Positions 56,914 through 64,000 of a stretch of 64,000 nucleotides of DNA are shown here, one piece after another. The stretch's first letter is position 1, and the number at the start of each line of letters is the position of its first letter. Under the pieces are notes generated by a model. That model searched no databases. It had not been told where the DNA came from and saw only the letters and a program-made list of their open reading frames with translations. The translations under genes and the position numbers were made by a program. This stretch comes from Pycnopodia helianthoides (lineage: Eukaryota; Echinodermata; Asteroidea; Forcipulatida; Asteriidae): NCBI GenBank assembly GCA_032158295.1, contig CM063246.1, positions 19,030,991-19,094,990 on the forward strand. Reading direction: 5' to 3'.

Positions 56914-57232
56914 TTAATTCATATCATCTCATATTGATTTCTTGCCACCATTGTTTTTCTTCTGAGGCTATAAAGGAGAACGCATTGATTTGAAACTCTA
57001 CACACCGTGTAAAACTTCACATGGGAGTCATCACAAGCGATCAATTGACCCGTTGGCCTAGCAGCCTGATTCTGCTGCGCAAAATGTGCCGTCACCAAGA
57101 AAAACATGCAAGCGTTAATAACGGGATGAAGAAATGATTAGGAAATGTTGAGAGGAAAAACCATAAATGGGGGGAAAACCCATACAATTAGGTAGGGATG
57201 ATAACCCAATCCAAATTTGAGGCTCCCGTCTG

Positions 57233-57306
57233 AGGAGGGATTTTTAACCGGGGTCTACAGAGGTGCAAGGTAGGAAACAAACCACTGAGCCAACCTGATC
57301 CCCACT
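57233..57306 (-). repeat. tRNA-related SINE fragment, minus strand
   Basis: On the minus strand it reads GGTTGGCTCAGTGGTTTG (A box) and GGTTAAAAATCC (B-box variant), 44 bases apart, as in tRNA-headed SINEs. The B box is mutated at two positions. Confidence 0.55.
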
Positions 57307-57377
57307 TAAGTCTAATCCCCTCATGTCACTTCCTTGTCACTCTCTCATCAGTCAGTATAACGACTGTAGCAGTGTAC

Positions 57378-57563
57378 CTTTTTCTTGTCGATCACGTAGA
57401 AGGCCTGCGAGTCTTGCAGCAGCATTCGATCCCGACTCTCTGGGTCAAAGGTCACTGTGGTGATAGGCTCCCGCCGTCCCAGCCAGGCCTCGTGGTGGCC
57501 AGTTTTATGGAGTTTCTTGGTCCAGGCACTTATACTCTGCCTGAGGAAATCATACTCTGTAAT
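57378..57563 (-). CDS. UTP4: UTP4 exon (62 codons)
   Basis: Exon of 186 bp with TTTCTAG acceptor and AAAAAG|GTACACTG donor. Encodes ITEYDFLRQSISAWTKKLHK, GHHEAWLGRREPITTVTFDP and a segment ending QAFYVIDKKK. This is the most diagnostic exon: the order W-x-kkL-G-H-WL-R-x-PIT--F-P, then a Leu-Leu-x-Asp, and F-x-x-IDK is shared with human cirhin. Its donor context is the same as that of the 63158 exon, presumably by chance. Confidence 0.93.
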
Positions 57564-57738
57564 CTAGAAAAATTGTTTGAAAAAAAAATAATACACCTTA
57601 AAAATACAATAACAACAATCAAAATCTGTGGACAATTTGTTCTCATTACTTCACAGAATATGCACTCAGACTCAGAGTGCATCAATTATTTAGGACATAT
57701 CTTTTTAGTAAAATCACGGGATCCTTAAAAGCAACGAG

Positions 57739-57812
57739 TGGCATGTCGTGGCCGAGAGGTCAAGCGCACTGGACTCAAGCTCTGGAGTTTCTGATCAGCA
57801 GAATGTGGGCTA
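57739..57812 (+). repeat. tRNA-Leu-like SINE (family C), truncated
   Basis: Only the head remains: GTCGTGGCCGAGAGGTCAAG, CACTGGACTCAAGCTCTG and TTCTGATCAGCA. It then runs into unrelated sequence before the B box. Nearly identical over that length to the copy at 58317. Confidence 0.75.
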
Positions 57813-58316
57813 CATTATTCACATTAATAAATGTATGTCATCATTGTCTATAGACCATGTGAACGTTGTTTACAATAAGTGTGACCTTGTACATTCTTTG
57901 AGTATTCTGGCAGGCAAGATACTACACTGGTCCTATGGGAAAGTTGACACTTTGTGTCCTAATTTCCACATAAAACCAAGAGTTATGAAAGTAAAAGCTG
58001 GACAAGTTTGTAGATGTGCCCCCTTTCATCATATCAAAAGTTGATAAGAATTAGACAGTGCAATCTCCATAAAATATAAGATTTATGCTTTCTTCCATTG
58101 AGCTGTGTACAAATGTGCCTGTTGGAAGTCCAGGCTCTAGTGGCTCTTTTGTAAACATGTGATGTCACAGGTCACATCGTCTATATACGAAGCAAGTAAG
58201 TGTGGATTGTCAAGAATGAATTTATAAATTGAAGCGATCAGTGTTAACACCTTGAAAGGGATCCAAGGTGATGTGGCACAAATCGTCCCCAGACCATGCC
58301 CGAAACATCAACCTTG

Positions 58317-58670
58317 GCGTGTCGTGGCCGAGCGTTCAAGCGCACTGGACTCAAGCTCTGGTGTTTCTGATCAGCACAGAGTGTGGGTTCGGGTCCCCGT
58401 CTCGACACTTGTTTCCTAAAGCAAGACGCTTAACAATTATTGCTTTCGTCCTTCAGATGAGATGTAAAGCAGTAGGTCCCCTAAAAGAACTCATATATAC
58501 TTATCGCTAAGAGAAGGGGGTTTGCCCCAGTATTTCTAGCGGTGGCTGCTGCATGAGTGCGCTGCAGCACCTTATAAACCCTTAATAAGGTGCTACATAA
58601 ATTGGTGTCACAATTCAAAAATCTCAAAAAACCTCTCTTAAATATTTCTCTCTGTTCAAGTGCCTTGAGT
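58317..58670 (+). repeat. tRNA-Leu-like SINE (family C), long copy
   Basis: Head GTCGTGGCCGAGCGTTCAAG with CACTGGACTCAAGCTCTG, B box GGGTTCGGGTCCC (one change from consensus), then body AGCAAGACGCTTAAC, TTGCTTTCGTCCTTCAGATG and CCCTAAAAGAACTC. It then continues with GCAGCACCTTATAAACC and TAATAAGGTGCTACATAAAT near the end. Antisense to UTP4. Confidence 0.8.
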
Positions 58671-59914
58671 ACCTTATTGGTAGATACGTGCGCTAAACAA
58701 GACTCTGTTATTTTTTTTTTTATTACCATTGGTGTTTGCCTGAACAAAGGTAGCAAGTTACAAAGTACTACATCCACATGTAAGATGCTGGTACAATACG
58801 GGATTGGAACCAGGTTCCACTGGGGAGAGAGGACAGAGAAAGACCCTCCTAAAGCCAACTTTAATCCTTCCAAATCTCCAAAAGGTTATAAACTTTTTGT
58901 AATCCTTCCAAATCTCCAAAAGGTTATAAACTTTTTTCAAATTCTTTTTTAAAAATATGGCTGCAAAAAAATAAATAAAAATAAACAAAACATGGGAATA
59001 GGGGAACAAAAACCACTGACAATTCTATTGGTGACATTTTGGAATGGCAAACAGTGAAGAATTGACGGCATTTTAAAAAAACAAAAAAAAACACCCAACA
59101 TATTTGGCGGTGGGGGGGGGGGGGGTGGTGTGATGTTCATTGGAACATCGGCAGATTATCGGGAAGTGTGAGGGTCAATCGAGGAAGCAGAGCCAGGCTC
59201 GATTCCTTGCCTACTAAACACAGCCTGGTGAGCCAAGTCGTGTGGATTACCACTTGAGTATTACTCATCTTAAAGTGGAGGTGTAGAGCATTTTGGCTTA
59301 ATTCGGACAGAACTTTCAGGTTTTGTTTGGCATCCAACTGGAACCATATGACAGCTTCATCAGGTGAACAACAACAACAACAAACTTTTAAATGAGTAAC
59401 AACATCAATGTTCATGAAAATTCATCTGTTATCATTAGATTCCTTAAATTTCCCTGAATCTTTGAAATCTTTTCATGTTCATTAACAATATACTTAAAAA
59501 AAACCAAAAAAAACCCAGAATATTAAAGAATTTTGCCTTTCTGAAAATGCCAACAAGCTAATTCTATAGAATTTAAAGTCATTCCTTCTTTTAATCACAT
59601 TTGGACCCCCCCCTTCACCCCAAAAGAAGAAGAAGAAAACAAATTAACAAAAGGGCAACCCTACGTAAAAAAACGAACTTCAGTTTTTATTCACTTTCAT
59701 TAGTAATATTTGACCCAATCCAAAATTTGAAGAAAAAAATTGAAGAAGACATTTTTCTGGAAAAGACAACAAATTAATTCCCAGCAAAACAGTTCAACGG
59801 AAAAATTAACCAAAGAGGCACTTTCCCTTTAAGGGCACCGAGAAGGTGAACAACATGGAAATATAGGGAAGACGACACACACACAAAGACGCTTTGAGGG
59901 GGGGAAAAACTTAC
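58671..59914 (-). other. UTP4 intron remainder, no gene seen
   Basis: A 36-39 bp direct duplication (ATCCTTCCAAATCTCCAAAA) lies at 58863-58930. A poly-G run is at 59112-59126. The rest shows no supported gene. Confidence 0.5.
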
Positions 59915-60010
59915 CGTGCGATCTGTGTAGATGATGACTAGGAGCATTGTGTGTGGATTAATAGCCATGACGCTAGGTTGGTGGTTATAGCCCGGCAGTC
60001 GACACTGCAA
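59915..60010 (-). CDS. UTP4: UTP4 exon (32 codons)
   Basis: Exon of 96 bp with TTTTACAG acceptor and GTAAGT donor. Encodes LQCRLPGYNHQPSVMAINPH then TMLLVIIYTDRT. The 'P-x-xMAI-P-T--L-V-y-D' spacing matches cirhin in the region just before its C-terminal block. The intron before it (60011-63157) has no coding sequence I can support. Confidence 0.88.
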
Positions 60011-63000
60011 CTGTAAAATCAACACACAGCCATCAGTGTATGATTACTATCTACTGGCAAGGCTGGGGGCTGCGTATCGGGCATTGGGAGGGTTTGTATC
60101 AGCCGTCCTCTTATCTTGTAAATTAAAAATTGACTAGGAAGCCTAAAAAAAGGAAACCCGCTGATGCAAAAACCTGCTCATAAATTTGGGTAGGAATATC
60201 AAAGCATCTCAGTTTTTCTGCAATTTCATGATGTATTCTTCATTATGAATAAAGGTGTACACAAAAAAGGAAGAGTTATTCCAACAGTTGCCTTATCCTA
60301 CCCTTCCTCATTCCCAATTCAAAGTAGATGTGATTCCCACAAAACAGCTACTTTTTTTCTTGAGTAAACACAGAGCAGCCAACTTTTAATAGTTATAAGA
60401 ACCAGAGTGCATTTCTTGACAAATGTAAACAATGGACAACACTTGCCTTCCGCGATGAAGGAGAGCTTTAAATGTCCACTCAACAAACCCTGTCAATTGT
60501 TGGAACAACTCTCTTCCTTGAACACTTACATGAACTTAGATGTTTTGGGTTTGTTAACTGTATCTTCCAGTGAATGGTCCAGCCATGGAGCTAACCTGAC
60601 AGTGACTGTATCTTATAGCAAGGGGGGCATTCAGAATATTCAATGTTTAGAAATGTTGAATTGTGTTCAAATATTGTCGGTGGGTCGAAAGAAATACAAC
60701 TGAGACTCATCGGTTTGCCATTAAACTAACAGAACAAAAGTAGTTTAAAGTTTTGCGTTTTTTTTTTTTTTTTTCAGTTTCCTCTTCTGTTTCAACTACA
60801 AAGTTGCATGCAGGAAGTCAGGAAAATCCATTGGAAACTCATGTGCTCGGAGAACGTTACTTTGTTCTTCAGTGTATCAAATATATTGATTAGTCAATAA
60901 TTTGTTTTTTTAATCTTGGGTGGGTGGAGACATTTTACACTGCATTTTTAATGAAGAATATATATGTGAAAACAATTTCAGAAAAACTAAAATGCTTTCA
61001 TAGTTCTGTAAAATTTACATAGAAGTCGGTAACAAAAATGCTTACACATCTGTGAAAGATATGCAGCTTTTTAATTATGTACAAAAAGAGTAGCATCCCG
61101 CCCCCAAAAATATGTTTTAATTCCAGTTTCTAATGCACTCAAAACAAAACAGGGTGTGATTGACAAAAATGAACAATTCTAAAATAACAAAAACTTGTCT
61201 GGACTAAAACTTTTGGACGAAAGTTATTAGTTAAAAGCCTACCAACAGAAGTACAGTTACTTACTCCTCCTGTTACACTTCAACCAATGTAAAAGACAAC
61301 AACCTCTGCTTACTAGTAAGTGGCAAAAAAAGTTTAGCCGTTAAGCTGCTTAGCTGTTTTCCCTTAGCAGGACACTTAGCAGACAACAGCCTCTGCTCAG
61401 TGGTAAGCGAAAAAAGTGCATAATAGTCCCCCGGAGAGCTAGTCAAACGGCATGTGTACCACTGGATCTCTCATGTAGCCCCAGGCCTGACAAGGCTGGG
61501 AATGTACCGTAAATCACATTATCTCGGGACTTGAGAGTTCCTATGTCTGGTACTGGGACCCCGACAAATTTTCCCGACCGTTCCGGAAAAAAAGAAAAGG
61601 AAAAGATCCTTTAATTTAAAATGTTGATCCAAGGCAATGTCGAGGGATTGAATTGGAAGAGGAGGGGCAGCATCATTCTCCCTTCAGGGCCTTAGAAATG
61701 TATCTCGTATAATCCGTTCGCTGACTTACACTGCCGTTATGCTTTCATCTTGTATTGAGGTTACACTAATGCCGATTGTCAACAATTTGCACAGGCTTTA
61801 AAATAAATCAAAAACTCCCCCCCCCCTTCTAAAAAAAAATCCTCTCATAGTTCCAAAAAAATTTCACAATATTTCATAACCGAGTTGGTACAGCATTAGG
61901 GTTTTTTCAGGTAAATTGATTTCAATTCTTAAATCTTCAAGAACTGACCACCTATGTATGGTACAACATTGGTATTTTGGAAGTTAACACTAGTTCTAAC
62001 CCTCTAGTGTTCAAGCAAAATATCATAAAGGGATGGTACCACATTTGGTTTTGAAATGTACATTACTTCCAACCTACTTTCAAAAACACAACCTTGAAGA
62101 GGGGTTCCAAGGTCAAGTTCTGTTTTGTGATCCACTCATTTTCCAATAGATAAAGTCCCTATGAAAATGGGAGAAATTACTAACCTCAGGTTAAAATGGT
62201 GTAAAATGCCACTGTGTTTGATACCCTTCACGTGCAAATGATGTCAAAATCCAAAAAAACGTTCAATGACGTCACATTTCAAATATATCATCTGTACATT
62301 ATTTTTATACATAGAATTTTGATTTATTTCCTGAATTTTGATGATATTCAATCAAAACAGCATTGAAGTTGACCTTTTGACGGTGCAGAAATTCCTCTTT
62401 GGAATGAACAGACCTATTTGTTTTTGATGTCCAATGACATCATGTTTCATGTTTTGCTCTAAAGGAGTATCAAATAAAATGACATTTTACACCATTTTTT
62501 CTGTGAGGTTAGAGACTTGTAATTTTTCCACCACTTTCATGAGGGCTCTTATTCTGTTGGAAAATGAGTTCATCACCAAACTGTATTTGACCTTGGAGCC
62601 CATCTTTAAGGAATGGTTACAACATTGGTTCGGGGAAGATTGTACTAATATTCCAACCCTCTACTTTTAAAGAAAAAACAAAATAAAGGGACAACCTCCC
62701 CATGATTTGGAAGAGCGCAGCCTCTACAATCTTCTCGTTTCCAGGAATCGTATCACAAAGAAAATTGAACAAAAGTGTTCATTTGAAGAAAAAAATTACA
62801 ACCCTCTTATCTTCAAGACACATTATCATGAAACTAATTATAGAAAATTTGACTGAAACTGGTGCTCTCAATGAGGGAGAAATTTGTATGATTTGTATTG
62901 CCACAATGAATTCCCTTAATAATGACTACTGTATCATAGATGCTAACATTTCCCAGGCAAGAAGAAAAGTGATAAAGAGTGTTCTCTGATCAAACAGTCT

Positions 63001-63157
63001 GTGAGTGGTATTTCTACATGGCACACTACAAATTCCTTCTGTGTACATACTTTTTTACTTTTTATGTAATTATAGCCAATGGAAGCAAAGTTTCTGTATT
63101 TTTTTTCATGATGCGGACAAATAAATATCTATCTATCTATCTACATGTACAGTGTAC
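60011..63157 (-). other. UTP4 intron, no second gene seen
   Basis: Contains the long-arm MITE at 62089-62612 and dispersed copies of a phrase like ATGGTACAACATTGGT (about 61958, 62035, 62615) that may be an older repeat. An ATCT microsatellite lies at 63126-63142. Short open frames have no motif. Confidence 0.55.
62089..62612. mobile_element. Long-arm inverted-repeat MITE, copy 2
   Basis: The left arm (CTTGAAGAGGGGTTCCAAGG, TTTTGTGATCCACTCATTTT, TTAAAATGGTGTAAAATG) pairs with the right arm (CATTTTACACCATTTTTTC, AAAATGAGTTCATCACCAAA, GACCTTGGAGCCCATC) with scattered mismatches, arms over 150 bp each. Centre near 62350. It shares its interior with 50951-51352. Confidence 0.75.
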
Positions 63158-63313
63158 CTTTTTGGCTGCGAGGTTATAGACAAGAATGTTTCCTTTGGTG
63201 TCGCACGCTGCGACGAATCTCCCGTTTGCACTGACTGTGAGGTGGGCGATGGAGTCCTCCATTGGAGGGAAGGTGTGCAGTAGGCTGGGCTGTATGCTGT
63301 CTACTCGTACAAC
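63158..63313 (-). CDS. UTP4: UTP4 exon (52 codons), WD repeat
   Basis: Exon of 156 bp with CTACAG... acceptor (CTGTAG on the minus strand) and AAAAAG|GTACACTG donor. It encodes VVRVDSIQPSLLHTFPPMED and then a WD repeat: IAHLTVSANGRFVAACDTKG followed by NILVYNL. The LTVSANGRFVAACD stretch is the classic WD40 strand b/c pattern and matches the human protein's LAVSPDGNWLAA position by eye. Confidence 0.88.
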
Positions 63314-63881
63314 CTACAGATTGAAAATAATTGTCAACGTAGCAAGGATATTCAGATGTGCAACTTTGAGTTCACCCAAAACAAAATAAAATGTAGGGAA
63401 TTTAAAAGACTCCCAGGTGTTCCCTCATACCATTTGGTCAAAAAAAAAAGAACATTCAAATCACCCAGATTCCACCTCTTGGTTGTTCGCCGTTTGTAAA
63501 AAACTGCGACTAAATCTAAGTCATTATCATCCCAGTGAACCCATCTTCCCCAACCTTGCATTGCATACTAGCCCCTCATCACACCCCAGCACTTATTAAA
63601 ATTGGTCAAATGATCTACCATTATAAAAAACCCAGTAAACCCTTTCCCCATCTTCCCCTACCCCTGTACCCTTCCTCCCTCACCCTATCCCCCTACTAAC
63701 CCTTCTTTCGTTTCGCCATTTTAGGATTATTAAAGCATCCCACCCATTTATACACCAGTTACTCTCAAAACAAGACCAGTTTGTTCCAGTTTGTGCCATT
63801 TGTAACATTTATTAATCTCCTAAAATTGTCCGCAAACTGGGCCGTCTTCGTATTTGTGAGAATTTTCTAATCTGTACTTAC
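63314..63881 (-). other. UTP4 intron, no gene seen
   Basis: C/T-rich stretch at 63570-63710 on the plus strand. No supported gene or repeat. Confidence 0.5.
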
Positions 63882-63980
63882 TTGCACTGATCCACGCTGT
63901 GAGGCTAGGATCAACTGCTCTGAGTCCTGGGTGAATGTCATCAGGTGTGCAGGTTGCAGGCCGGATGGAAGGGCCGGAAC
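63882..63980 (-). CDS. UTP4: UTP4 exon (33 codons), WD40 part
   Basis: Exon of 99 bp bounded by CTAG acceptor and GTAAGT donor on the minus strand. It encodes VPALPSGLQPAHLMTFTQDS followed by EQLILASQRGSVQ. The pattern, a hydrophobic strand followed by a polar turn and then LILAS, is that of WD40 beta strands. It runs in phase 0 into the next exon. Upstream exons lie beyond the window. Confidence 0.83.
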
Positions 63981-64000
63981 CTAGAGTAGGTAATAATCAA

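Larger units (their letters stand above)
51554..57377 (-). other. UTP4 intron; remaining parts without gene
   Basis: 5.8 kb intron containing a SINE (53274), two small MITEs (53451, 54928), a third MITE (56778), a minisatellite (56190) and a tRNA-related SINE (57233). Open frames at 51665-52195 on both strands have no family motif. C-runs occur at 52322-52330, 52840-52848 and 54285-54295. Confidence 0.6.
49155..63980 (-). other. UTP4: UTP4 (cirhin) gene, 3' portion: six coding exons
   Basis: The gene continues beyond the right edge. Exons in transcript order: 63980-63882, 63313-63158, 60010-59915, 57563-57378, 51553-51452 and 49273-49155, all with AG acceptors and GT donors and all internal ones phase 0. 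Joined they encode about 250 residues, roughly the last third of a protein that is 686 residues in human. UTP4 is a WD40-repeat member of the t-UTP/UtpA complex in the nucleolus, needed for pre-rRNA transcription and 18S rRNA processing. Introns total about 14 kb and are filled with SINEs, MITEs and a minisatellite. Confidence 0.9.

Noticed and set aside
57372..57728. Plus-strand frames over UTP4 exons (also 63186-63389, 49157-49480)
   Set aside because: Shadows of the minus-strand exons, which have splice sites and match cirhin.

Overview
This is a 64 kb piece of an animal nuclear genome. It is AT-rich, has short coding exons bounded by GT/AG in large repeat-filled introns, and carries several kinds of tRNA-derived SINE, many short inverted-repeat transposons (MITEs), an APE-type non-LTR retrotransposon and satellite DNA. 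The overall style suggests a marine invertebrate deuterostome, perhaps an echinoderm such as a sea star. That is an impression from repeat style and gene structure, not a proof. No prokaryotic, CRISPR or viral gene content was seen.

Protein-coding content is small. At the left edge (594-1301, + strand) lies the last coding exon of an unidentified gene. It encodes a disordered tail with a PPPY motif and a proline-rich SH3-type motif, followed by several kb of probable 3' UTR or intergenic DNA with homopolymer C/G runs. At the right (49155-63980, - strand) are the last six coding exons of UTP4 (cirhin), a WD40 protein of the small-subunit processome. All internal exons are phase 0 and join into one frame, but the terminal exon has an apparent one-base frame break before its conserved C-terminal end.

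The middle is repeat territory. Between 8 and 19 kb there are MITEs, a SINE pair and a tandem array interrupted by a 385 bp foldback element. At 20.1-22.8 kb sits a nearly complete but broken RTE/Daphne-like LINE (- strand) inserted in a host tandem repeat. From 24.6 to 35.8 kb there is a continuous cluster of tandem DNA: a G-depleted CCA-rich tract, a ~325 bp satellite, a 1730 bp duplicated block holding a piggyBac-like TTAA element plus a palindrome, an array of about 24 tRNA-like units, and a short ~76 bp tandem repeat. From 38 to 48 kb there is a second copy, in opposite orientation, of a SINE-headed composite repeat already seen at 17.8-18.5 kb, a pair of exon-like duplicated cassettes, a self-inverted hairpin domain and a second copy of the 16 kb tandem array. 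UTP4 introns hold SINEs, MITEs and a 21 bp minisatellite.

The most notable structure is the tRNA-like array at 31.78-35.2 kb. Each unit of its homogeneous half keeps an A box, a B box and a T-run, so each could be a small Pol III transcription unit. Units go from diverged at the left to nearly identical at the right, with a three-unit (423 bp) higher-order duplication inside the homogeneous part.
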